Positions 1-12,100 of a stretch of DNA of 64,000 bases are shown here, in pieces. Source of the DNA: Cylicocyclus nassatus (taxonomy: Eukaryota; Nematoda; Chromadorea; Rhabditida; Strongylidae). Under the pieces are notes generated by a model. The model saw only the letters and a list, made by a program, of their open reading frames with translations, searched no databases and had not been told where the DNA came from. The stretch is taken from the NCBI GenBank assembly GCA_958299035.1, contig CATQJL010000326.1, positions 1,626,232 to 1,690,231 of the forward strand, read 5' to 3'. The position numbers and the translations under genes were made by a program. Position 1 is the stretch's first letter. The number at the start of each line of letters is the position of its first letter.

Positions 1-1469
1 GACGAACGTATATCTTATACGCTTTTATTAAAACACCAGGGTTTGAACATCGAAGCGCTTTAAATAAGTCGTATGTCCGAAAAAGTGCTTTGGAAACGAT
101 GCTGTGATAATGAGTTGTAAACTGAAGCTTGTCTAAAAATGTAAAACCTAAATCTTTTACTTCAGAGATTTGTTCCAAGCGATAACCATTGAGAGTATAA
201 GATGGCTCTATTTTTCTGACTCCTAATGACATAACGTGGGTTTTGTGTGCTGCTAAAGGTAACTCGTTATCTTTAGACCACTGATCAACTGCATCAATAC
301 ATGACTGTAAACCTTCAATATCACTTGTATTTTGGATAACTTTGTAAATCTTTATGTCATCAGCATACATAACACATCTAACGTCCCTACCCTCGAATAC
401 ATTGGGCAAATCGAAAGTGTAAATGAGAAAGAGTATGGGGGATAAAACCCCACCCTGAGGCACTCCGCTAGAAATAGAATGATTTTTTGAATAGTCACTG
501 CCAACCCGAACTTGGAAGGTACGATCAGTCAAGAAGTGTTCAATCCATTTGTAAGTCATCCCCCGCACTCCCACTATCCTCAGTTTGGACAACAGCTTGG
601 AAGTAGGAACCTTGTCAAATGCCTTAGAAAAATCAAGAAATATCACGTCAGTTTGATGACGTTTATCGGCCTCTAAAGTCCAGTCATTCATGGCCGCTAA
701 TACTGCAGTCTCAACAGAACTGCCTTTGCAGAATCCATGTTGACAGGAGGGAATGATCGAGTATTTTTCAAGATGCTGAACTACGTGTTCCTTCAGAATT
801 TTTTCAAATGTGCGTGCGAATATGGAGGTTATGCTAATGGGTCGATAGTTTCTGGAGTCACTATAGGGTGGTTTTTTGGGAATGGGTGTAACAAGAGAGT
901 GCTTCCACCTGTCTGGGACTTCACCTCTCATATATGATAAATTGAAAAGGTATTCTAAGGCGAAACCAAGCTCCGGTAAAACTTTCTTGATAAAAAATAA
1001 GGGTATTCCATCAGGAGTAACAGAAAAGGAGCTGGGACATCGATCAAGAATATGCATGATCTTTTCCATTGAAAACCAAACTGAGTTGTCCATACCCGGG
1101 AAGGTGGGGGCTGGGTTTGACTCTACAAATGAGTTGCAGCTGTAAACCTTTACGAATTCTTCGGCTAACAAGTTGGCCTTGTCTTTGTTCGATGATAAGG
1201 CCCTGCCGGAGTTGTCGACCAAAGGATAGGGAGCATTTTTATCACTGAGGTGTACTCTCATATAGCGATAAAACCCGGCTGGATGTTTCGACAAAATAAG
1301 TTTCTTCTCAAGGTTGATGTGGTATTTGCTCGAAGCTTTGACAACTTTCTTATTGAACGTTTCAAAAGCAGTCCAAGCTTCAGTGTTACCACTCCTAACA
1401 GCAGCGGTCCAAAGCTTATCGCGTTTTTTTTTATATACAGTTCTGCCACTGTGAGCACTGTCGTACTTT
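1..1469 (-). mobile_element. Non-LTR retrotransposon reverse transcriptase, open fragment
   Basis: Read on the minus strand, this stretch is open for about 488 codons from a TGA near 1469 to the window edge, with no stop or frameshift. The product is the reverse transcriptase of a non-LTR (LINE) element that copies its RNA at the target site. In order I see a fingers region with YRPISITS near 850-830, motif A 'FLDFSKAFDKVP' near 640-605, 'SGVPQGGVLSPILF' near 472-430, and the catalytic 'MYADDI' near 373-356, followed by a thumb-like region. The domain order resembles CR1/jockey-type elements. It lacks the upstream endonuclease in this orientation, and the rest lies beyond position 1. The clean frame suggests a fairly young insertion. 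RT identity is certain; the clade is inferred. Confidence 0.9.
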
Positions 1470-1530
1470 CACAACTTTTCTGAGGTGCTCTAAATTCTGC
1501 ATAGACAAAGAATACCCCTGTTTTTCACCT

Positions 1531-1740
1531 TTGACTGAGGTGCTAGGAATAAGAGTCTACTATAAAAGAACTAGCGCACCTGCCCTGTATCATGACATCA
1601 GCATCACAGAGTTTCCACCTACATGGGTGTGCCTCCAGATTGCCAATGATTCAAATCCGATTAAAAGATTTGATATCTCAGACTTTGAAAGTACAGCAGT
1701 AAATTCACGCACGGAGATCCTCAAAAAGTTTTGTCTTTGA
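1531..1740 (+). pseudogene. Possible inverted LINE endonuclease fragment
   Basis: A short open stretch on the plus strand encodes 'VYYKRTSAPALYHDISI' followed by 'FPPTWVCLQIANDSN'. This resembles the middle of an APE-type endonuclease of a non-LTR element (a G/V-rich strand followed by an E/T-W-V-x-I strand). It lies immediately behind the 5' end of the minus-strand reverse transcriptase but in the opposite orientation, so it cannot be that element's own contiguous endonuclease. It could be an inverted 5' end, which is common in twin-primed LINE insertions, or a separate old fragment. The match is short and by eye. Confidence 0.35.
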
Positions 1741-1787
1741 AAGTACAGCAGTAAAACTCACGCATGGAGATCCTCAAAAAGTTCTGT
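1683..1787. repeat. Tandem duplication of about 52 bp
   Basis: Two adjacent copies of about 52 bp beginning CTTTGAAAGTACAGCAGTAA: 1683-1734 and 1735-1787. They differ at a few positions (for example CGCACGG against CGCATGG). The duplication directly follows the endonuclease-like fragment and has no evident function. Confidence 0.85.
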
Positions 1788-3174
1788 GATCCGTTTATAC
1801 ACAAACACCTAGACAGATGCATGTCATGCTGGGAAGGCCAACTTCTTCTTCCTTCTTCCCTTGCGCTTACTCTATAACGTCAGCAAAGATCGCTTTGAAG
1901 TAAATAGTCAGTGGCAACATAAAAATAAGTGGAAACATCTACAAAGTGTTCTGAAATGTAGAATAATTTCCACCGGGCTTCGTGTATTTGTTGCTAAACA
2001 TGTGCATAGATTCATATCGCAACCTTTGATCAAGAGATTACAGTGGAAGCAATCCGAATTCATTTGCAAGGTTCTCACTTTTCTAGCAATTGCCTAGGAA
2101 AATTTCATAGGCACAAAATTCTTTCACCTCTTACAGTACATCTTACAGTGATGGAGAGGGATCTCTAAAAAAATTTTCTATTGCAAATCCAAGTTGCGAC
2201 CAACCCTATAATATGTCCATGGCGGTTCGCAAATGCTATTCACACAGGAGAGTTAGTAGTTATCGAACGAACGTTAGTATAAAACGTTCTATTCATTTCG
2301 GGACATCCTGTACAGATTTATTTTGCGAAACATGCCCGAGAAGATGGAAGACGCCGAATCGTCCATCCATATCCTTCAAAATACATGGCTTTGAATGCGT
2401 CGTCTTTGACGCGCTTTCCTCGCATTATTATGCTTTCGATACCAGAACTATCACCTTCAACCCCATGCAAACTCTTGTTAGCGTTGTTTTCTTATGTAAC
2501 AGGAATTTTCTAAAGGCCCTTCCAGCACGTCAGAGCGGTGCAGGTCCGAATCAGATAATCACTGGTTTTGGCGTCTCCGTTCTTTGGAAGTGCACTATAA
2601 ATTGCATTTCTGTTCTATGGTCTTCCGTTCGCTGAAAACGCTAGCGGATGCACAATTTTGAATAGAGAAGAAACTCGCATATTTGGTTGTAAGCAGTCAT
2701 TTACACCACTCTCATGAAGAACTTTTATTCAAGTATTGCAATTTCTGGTCATGATCATCGAACTGAGAAGTCCCTAGTTTCTCAGATAGCACCGAACACC
2801 GATGGCACTCATTATACAGATCAGCTTAGAGCAGTGTTTCAAATTTGAACGTACTAACAATGAGTAGAAATGAGTGAAGACCATGATTGCGCTTCAGAAA
2901 GGCTGAGCTGCCCATTATAGATACGTTACACTACAAAACAAGTTTGAAAGCTATCAGAATAAGGAAGTCGATTTCACCGGACACGGTTGACTGGGAACCA
3001 TAAATGATAGAAATCATAAACGAGGCAATTCACATTCTTGTAAAAAGGCTATGATTAGAGGGTATTGAACGAGCTAGATGCGCGTGAGCCAAACGGATAT
3101 GAGCTTCCTCATGTTGGCCTACTTTAACTAGAATGAAATGCACAAGACACAATCTATTATCAGAGTTCGGTCGA
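1788..3174. other. Intergenic: 3' flank of gsy-1
   Basis: I can support no gene here. An open frame on the plus strand at 2213-2635 has no recognisable domain and no splice context. The part next to 3174 must contain the gsy-1 3' UTR, but I found no AATAAA close behind the stop codon. Confidence 0.5.
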
Positions 3175-6100
3175 TCATTTTTCGTTGAACAGCTGCTCTT
3201 CATACTCTTCTTGCTCGCTGTCTTCTTCACTGTCAGATTCGCGGGGTGTTGTTGGGCCAGACACCGAAGGAGTTCCAGGAGCAGGAGTTCCAGGAGCAGA
3301 GATTGGACGAGGCATCATCGTGACTGCATCCGACAAGCGCATCTGTAAGAATGTGGCTCAGTTCCGAGAAGGTGATCGTATCTCATATTCTTGAGATCAA
3401 TCTCGATGCTCAAGTGTATGCATTGAATTCCAATTAGTATGACACTATTTGCTTCATTGGTAGAGATTTTAGGAGATTTCGGAAAATCTACTTTGACTCA
3501 TTTCGGACTTTTCTATTTATGACAATTTAACATGCATGAACATGTTTTCAAACATTATTGGTTATTTTCAATCAATACTTGTTAGTCTTGGGACAAAAGT
3601 CCATAACGCTTTGAAACATCGGATTGTTAGAAGCACCCGTACTCACTCCTAGAAAAGTATAGAAGAGAGAAAATAACAAAGGAGAAAAACTGAAGAAGGC
3701 CTCAAATCAGGATGTGTTCAAGAAATGTAAACCGCAAGGTGACTAATTCGCCGAAGACTACCGATATATAGATCGCATCTCTTTTAGTATCTGCCAACAA
3801 AATATCTGCGTGAAACATTGTAGGGTAAGTAAATTGCCTTAGGAAAGTGACACCACAGTTCATGCCTTCAAACTGATGATCCTTGTTTCGTCATCTTCAA
3901 GAGACTTTCAAAGAGGAGCACTTAAAACAATCAACATTGACGTTACCAATTTGCATGAAATCCCGGTAAAGAAAAAAGAGCTATTAGTAAGGAAGGTATG
4001 CACTGAGATACTTCAAGTTTTGTAGCAGTGTGACAAATTCCATAGTCCCTACCAAGACCTCGATAACAACTTCATATAAATTTGTGACAGACTACTACTG
4101 CTCAAGATAGCGTTTCCCATGACCTTTCATGATAGAAGGTAGCGGGAGCGGATTAGAGCTTATCTTTAGAAACAGTAAGGCAATATCTTGCACATAAAAG
4201 GTGGGAATGTTAACAAAAGGACATTAAGAGTGCAAGAAGTGATTCTTGTCAAGCTGACGCTGGATGACAGCTCTTGCAAGGCCAGCGGAAGATATCATGA
4301 TTTCTCTTCAAGACTAGCTGGACTTTGTCTTTGGCGTATGCACATATACTTCAAAAAATCAAAACCGGCAAACCTCGAGGTCCGGATGAGTTTTCTTCAA
4401 TGCCATCCACCTTGCATCTCTGTAGAACTGCAAAAAATACCTTATAACTTGACTCAGAATTCGAATGCTATGCGCAGACCCAAACAGCGCAACAACTGTC
4501 TCTGTGACTGAAGTTATTATAGCAAATACATAAGCGCCGGAAAACCCACCATAGAGAGTGTTTTCCAATCTAGCAATTCACTAAGACGTTCAGTGCGGTT
4601 GCGCACGATGATCCTTTGACGACGCGATAAACATCTGAATGCAAACAGTGCAATCATATCTCCTGTAGTCACTACTTGAGGCACTCAGTGGGAAGAGCGA
4701 CGGCTCCGTAATTTTCACAAGTATCACGGCTATAAATGCTTAAAGAAGTTCAAAGACTTACGTGAATTCGTATAGACCATCGGCGAGTTCGTTAATGGAT
4801 TCATCTGCACCCTTGAAACGACGATCTACCACTTGAATACCGTAACTCTTTGCGTCGGCAACATGCTCATTAATGAAACAACCAAATCCGCTCAGATTTG
4901 TCGTCACTGATGGTACACCCATTACTGTGCATTCAGCTGCAAATGGACCAATTTAATCATAGCCTCTACATCCCAGTTTTCGGGATCACCAAATTCATGA
5001 AAAATAAAAACACTACACCGTAGCTTTTCTCTTCAGGGTGCAAATTATCTTTGAAACTTCGGACACATCAATCCCTTTTCTCAATATTGCTCTAGCCGTT
5101 TGAAGAAGTTAATGTGGACAGGTACATTAAGCTTACTGCGCGATCTTCATAGCGAAGGCTTGATACTCGCAGTGATTTAGCCATCGATATGAAAATATAG
5201 AGCGAGGAAAATTCCAGATCTTGGCTATGAGCCTCAGATGCAATTTGCTTTCTGCATCCGCCTTTAAAAAATTATTTTTGGATTTTGGGTACATTTACAT
5301 GCGTACACGGCGGTCAAAATTCAAAGTGACGGGAAGTTGATTTATTGCTTTGCTAGGACTCAATAAAATTGCAAGCTTTTGCCTTTACCTGATAGACAGG
5401 AAAATTATGTACAAGACCTTGTACTAGATTTTCTAAGTATCCTCCACTGGCTTTCGTAAAAGTATTTTTTTCGCTTCCGAGAATTTTTGACGATGCGCAG
5501 TGGGTGGCTTATGATCCCAAGCACTCGCCAAACCTCTTTTTAGCAAAGTGACAATTTGAAGAGCAGCCTCTTTTCTCCCAGGTAAACAAGAAAGAAAATC
5601 CGTGTGGTTAACTTTAGGCGAATTAGAAAGCCAAATATTGATTTTCTGAACGTCCAAAAGATGGATTTTACACAACTGCAGTCTCATCATTTTGCTGTCG
5701 AGTGTCCTGCTAAAAATCTCAGCTATCGTCCATAGAGTTTGCCTCTGTCCAAGAAAACACTACAGCCCTTCAAAATCTGCTTCCAATGCTATTTCAGAAT
5801 TAGGAAAACCTGTGATTAACGGTTTTTATAGCGGTTATTGCTGATAAATTTTTGTGATAGATCAACTTTATCTGAGAGCCGAAGTTAAGAATAGCCACAA
5901 TGGGACAAAAGAATATGAAGAAAACAGTTATCACTAATGGCATGATATGGAGAAAAAGCGAATTTTTTGCAGCCCGTCACAGCTCACTTGGACCACCCTA
6001 TGTGCTCTATCTGCATACTACCTACTATCCCCGATAGCACCGACACAAAAAAATCATCTGTGTTCCGCAAGCACATTTCATATATCGAGAAGTTTCTCTT

Positions 6101-9100
6101 CAAAGGGAAGCGTATGACTGTATGAAAATTCCAAGAAAGGAGCACCTTCTTCCGACACCACAATTTTACGAACCCCCTGCAGCTGCGCTGTTTGAGTGAG
6201 TAGTGCTCGATTTGCCATGCTATCCAGGTAGCAAAACAGCTAACTTACATATGAATCAACTTCATGTAAAATTTTGTAAAGTTGTTTGAGCTGACAAAAG
6301 TGGGCACAAGGTGGCAAACGCTGCGCTGAATCAGAAAAAAGTTGTGTACGTTCCAGACACACATAAATTTTCATTTTTGGCACTTTGCTCCTTCCTTCCT
6401 TTAGTGTATAGACAACCACTTGTTCATCAACCGTGGCACAAAAAACAGTCTGCAAATTCGCCTCTTTTACAAAATCGCGCTTGAGCACGCTAGCATCACG
6501 TACAGTAAGCTTCAACCAAATTTAGGAGGAAATTTGATTGGCGGGCGTTCGCCATAAAACGACTCGCGCCGCTTCGCAGCTACACTGTTCATATCGGGAT
6601 AGGAACCCATGTCTGCGTCACTTCGATTTTCCCAATCCTTGCTTGAAAAAACGCCAGCGCTGTGTGCGCGCAAGGCCTCCAGCTATGCGGACACGCTGCT
6701 CCACATGAAATTTATCGCCTACTCTCCGTTGAACAGACTGTAAGTTGGGGATGTTTAGGGGGCAGGGCCCGGCACGAGTCCATTTCTAGGCTTTTTGAAA
6801 ACGAAGTCCCCCCTGACTTTCGGAAGTTTTACAAAGTCCCCATTGACCTACCGACTGAGAAGATGAAAACGATAAAATGTTACTAGTTTGAAAGAAGGAA
6901 CGTGAGATAAGAGTGAAAATCCAAAGTGGAGCCGAATACTACGCGTGCACAGGACTTTGGCACTGGAGCGCGATATCTAACAGAGCCATTCATTAAGTAA
7001 GGCAAAAAAAACGAAGGAAAGGCAATACTATGAAATTGACTCCATGCTCAGGCAAGATTTTTGACCGGAAAATCCGTCCATGCTAAGGAAATCCGAAACT
7101 TATGCGAGATGGCAGAAATATTAGGTTGGTCCGAAAGTTCTTGCGCATCATTTTCAAAAGATCATAACTTCCTTGACACTCGATGGATTTCGTTGGGATT
7201 GCATGTATTCGAAAGAGGAATCCATGCCCTTTACAGTAGTTCCTCCTTCATGAATTACTCTGGAAAACTTCAAGTGTTAGAAGCAGTTGAATAAAATCAG
7301 TCAAGATTGGCACTTTTCGAGCTGGGTCACGAAAAATTCTGAAAGTATTTTTATTTGATAAAGAAAATTATGCTCATTACAACGGCACCTTTTTCGTGAT
7401 TTGAAACGAAAAAGATCGAGAGTTAGGAGCAAATAAACAGAATTTCTTCAGTCTTGCAGTTTTTGAGCATGCTCAAAAAAGCCTAAGAACGTCACAGAAA
7501 AGGCGGGAAAGTGATGAACATGGGTTTCATGACCTTCTCTTTCTAGCTGAATGAAAATCGTGCTAATCGAGAGCAATTTTGATTTTCGTGAAAAACGCAG
7601 GCACGAAAATCCGAAAAAATCACGAAAAACAAAATTGCTCCCGATTGGCACGATTTTCGCTCATCTAGAAAGAGAATGTCACAAAACCCATGTTTGTGGC
7701 TTTTCTGCCTTTTCTGTGACGTTCTTAGGCTTTTTTGAGCATGCTCAAAAACTGCAAGACTGAAGAAATTCTGTTTATTTGCTCCTAACTCTCGATCTTT
7801 TTCGTTTCAAATCACGAAAAAGGTGCCGTTGTAATGAGCATAATTTTCTTTATCAAATAAAAATACTTTCAGAATTTTTCGTGACCCAGCTCGAAAAGTG
7901 CCAATCTTGACTGATTTTATTCAACTGCTTCTAACACTTGAAGTTTTCCAGAGTAATTCATGAAGGAGGAACTACTGTAAAGGGCATGGATTCCTCTTTC
8001 GAATGCATGCAATCCCAACGAAATCCATCGAGTGTCAAGGAAGTTATGATCTTTTGAAAATGATGCGCAAGAACTTTCGGACCAACCTAATATATGCTCC
8101 AGACGATCTCAGATCGTCTGATGGCCGTCTGGAGACGGATTAATTTTGGAAAAGATATTCCTTCACGTAAGTTTTCAAATCTTTTTACATAATTCCTCCG
8201 CAAATAATTTTCTATGCATATTTCTATGCTGTCCTCTTTCAGCACTGAATCCCTAGCAGAGCGATTATTGCCAACAAAATGCAGTTGAAATTTTGCCATA
8301 CCTGGAGTATAGCCCCATGGCTCGTAGTAGCTTGGAAATACTCCAAGATGGCAGCCGCGCACAAAATCTTCATAATCCAAGCCAATAAGTGGGGAAACGG
8401 ATGAGAGGAACTCCGGATGAAAAACCACCTTAATGATGAGAGTCAGTGAAGAGCAGAAAGAAGATTTTGAGGCAAAAACATGCTAAACATCGTCCCCTAC
8501 AGATGGTCATGCCTCCCAAAGCGGCCTAGCGTCGATGTTATGAAGGTGAACGTAACGTATATAAATTTAAAAGACATCGATCGATGACACAACCTCTGAT
8601 GCTACAATACCACCCGTAATTTGTGAAAAAAATGGCGGCGGCACTTAACTTACGCGGCGCCGCCGAAGTTAGGTGACTTTTGCCGCGTCGCGCGGCAAAA
8701 GTCAGCGGAAAAGCGGCCAAAGTCACCTAACTTTGTCGCGCAACGCCTAACTTTTTATAAAAAAAGACCTTATCTTGATTCAAAATTTATGAATTCTATA
8801 TATAAGAGTACCATTCAACTCAGCTCGGCGAGGCGCATCTTCCAATATACGGATGTGCCTAGTTGTGGGATATAAGTTTCTTTCCTGGAATTTTAGTGTA
8901 AATGGACCATTCAGTGTGCTTATTCCAGAGGCTACGTACACATTCTATTGAGCACAGCAGAAATAGGGCAGGTATAGTTTAAGAGCTCATTCTGCATGGA
9001 TATATGTGAAACTGGGCAGCTCATTCTGCATGGATATGTGTGAAAGTGGGCTTTTCTCGGCGAAGTATGACGGGTCCCAAAATGCAGGAAGACAAAGGGA

Positions 9101-12100
9101 AATGGTTGGAAATCGCATGAGAAGCACATATCGCGGAATGCCGCGCGTGCTGTGCAATGTACAATACCACTCACAGAACGGGAATTGCGCGAAATTCCAG
9201 AAATTTCGCGATTCCGGATTATCGCAAATTATGCAGCGCCATAACTTCCTTCGGAATTAATATATTCTAAATTCGAAAGCAGCACTGTGTTCATCTCGTC
9301 AAGGCGAATCTTTCTACATACGTCATGTCATCTATATCTTGTTTTCAGTTTTCTCAAATTGTTCTGAGGAGGTCCCTTTGCAAGTATGTAACGCAGCGCC
9401 TATCCAACTTGAAAGCTTCCAGTAAGCACCATTCGATAGTGCTCTTCTTGTGCATTATAGTGCGCTAGTAAGCTGCCGCAGACTTCTTTTCAAAAGAGAA
9501 AAAAGCGTTGGTAAATTCTGGAAAAATCACTCGTTTCCAGATTCTACTCGCCGTAACTTTCTTTGGAGTGGATATTTTCTGAATCCGAAAAATGCATTGT
9601 GCTCAGCTCATCAAGGCAAATCTTTCGGTATGCAGAATGTCTTTGATATCTCGATTTCAGTATTCTCAAAACTTTCTGCGGACGTCTCTTCGCAAAGGTG
9701 TGAAGCAGCGCGTATTGCCCCCAGTACATTCAGAAAGAAATTTTCGATAGTACTTCTTTTGTAGATTATGGAGCGCTAGAAAGTAGCCGCACAATCCTTT
9801 TCAAAGGAGTTAGAAGGGCTGGTGAATTCTGGAAAAATCATGTCCTTCTAAATTTTTCTCAACGTAACTCTAAAATATGAAGCTCTCTTGCTAAGCAGAT
9901 GTGATTTTCGTAACCAGCAGGTCGGATAACCCTTAAGTGCAAGTTTTCCAAGATTTTCAAGTAATTTCATTTTTTCTCGTTTTACGCTTTGAAGCTGGCC
10001 GATGGATTTTGGTCAAAATGTTCATGCTCTTAAATTGTAAGGAAAGTTCGCTTATAGAGGTTTTCGAACACGCTCTTTACGAAAATCGTGGTCTTTGAGG
10101 ATTACAGGGTCTTTTTGGTGAGATACGGTGAGGTGACTGTAACTGCATCACGAAAGTGCGTAAATTGGCCCGCACTTCTCGCGTATCTGTCAGCAACCTT
10201 GCCTGCTTGCTTTTCTCAGTCAAAGTTACTAGGAACTGCGCTACCGAATGGTGCATGAATCAGGCTCCAGTCTGTGAAATTCGCCGAGTTACGAGCCTAT
10301 GAAAACACGTCCTCATGAATTTTGCCCAAAATCTAAAGATCGCAAATCTCGTCGAAATTCCACCGTGAGCGCTTGTATGACACTCGCATTGCGGATACTG
10401 TGTTCGCTTCGCCCAAAAACTCCCACTGTATTGAATATGGTACTTGCATATGCTTCAGCTGCTCAGTTGAATATCAGAGCTATTTCAGTGGCTAGAACTC
10501 AAATTACTAAATCTAACACAATAAGATCCATTAAGGACGCGAAAGATTTTGATCAGCGTGTTGTACAAGCGCTCATGGTGGAATTTCGACGAGATTTGCG
10601 ATCTTTAGATTTTGGGCAAAATTCATGAGGACGTGTTTTCATAGGCTCGTAACTCGGCGAATTTCACAGACTGGAGCCTGATTCATGCACCATTCGGTAG
10701 CGCAGTTCCTAGTAACTTTGACTGAGAAAAGCAAGCAGGCAAGGTTGCTGACAGATACGCGAGAAATGCGGGCCAATTTACGCACTTTCGTGATGCAGTT
10801 ACAGTCACCTCACCGTATCTCACCAAAAAGACCCTGTAATCCTCAAAGACCACGATTTTCGTAAAGAGCGTGTTCGAAAACCTCTATAAGCGAACTTTCC
10901 TTACAATTTAAGAGCATGAACATTTTGACCAAAATCCATCGGCCAGCTTCAAAGCGTAAAACGAGAAAAAATGAAATTACTTGAAAATCTTGGAAAACTT
11001 GCACTTAAGGGTTATCCGACCTGCTGGTTACGAAAATCACATCTGCTTAGCAAGAGAGCTTCATATTTTAGAGTTACGTTGAGAAAAATTTAGAAGGACA
11101 TGATTTTTCCAGAATTCACCAGCCCTTCTAACTCCTTTGAAAAGGATTGTGCGGCTACTTTCTAGCGCTCCATAATCTACAAAAGAAGTACTATCGAAAA
11201 TTTCTTTCTGAATGTACTGGGGGCAATACGCGCTGCTTCACACCTTTGCGAAGAGACGTCCGCAGAAAGTTTTGAGAATACTGAAATCGAGATATCAAAG
11301 ACATTCTGCATACCGAAAGATTTGCCTTGATGAGCTGAGCACAATGCATTTTTCGGATTCAGAAAATATCCACTCCAAAGAAAGTTACGGCGAGTAGAAT
11401 CTGGAAACGAGTGATTTTTCCAGAATTTACCAACGCTTTTTTCTCTTTTGAAAAGAAGTCTGCGGCAGCTTACTAGCGCACTATAATGCACAAGAAGAGC
11501 ACTATCGAATGGTGCTTACTGGAAGCTTTCAAGTTGGATAGGCGCTGCGTTACATACTTGCAAAGGGACCTCCTCAGAACAATTTGAGAAAACTGAAAAC
11601 AAGATATAGATGACATGACGTATGTAGAAAGATTCGCCTTGACGAGATGAACACAGTGCTGCTTTCGAATTTAGAATATATTAATTCCGAAGGAAGTTAT
11701 GGCGCTGCATAATTTGCGATAATCCGGAATCGCGAAATTTCTGGAATTTCGCGCAATTCCCGTTCTGTGAGTGGTATTGTACATTGCACAGCACGCGCGG
11801 CATTCCGCGATATGTGCTTCTCATGCGATTTCCAACCATTTCCCTTTGTCTTCCTGCATTTTGGGACCCGTCATACTTCGCCGAGAAAAGCCCACTTTCA
11901 CACATATCCATGCAGAATGAGCTGCCCAGTTTCACATATATCCATGCAGAATGAGCTCTTAAACTATACCTGCCCTATTTCTGCTGTGCTCAATAGAATG
12001 TGTACGTAGCCTCTGGAATAAGCACACTGAATGGTCCATTTACACTAAAATTCCAGGAAAGAAACTTATATCCCACAACTAGGCACATCCGTATATTGGA

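Noticed and set aside
2213..2635. 140-codon open frame on the plus strand
   Set aside because: No recognisable domain, no splice sites in phase, cysteine- and serine-rich by chance; likely non-coding.
10299..10628. Open frame across the centre of the 3.7-kb palindrome
   Set aside because: Its two ends are reverse complements of each other, so it is a by-product of the inverted repeat; no known domain.
9450..11491. Identical open frames on opposite strands (9450-9764 and 11177-11491; 9006-9260 and 11681-11935)
   Set aside because: They are mirror images produced by the palindrome arms, with no domain, no codon-usage support and no transposase motifs.
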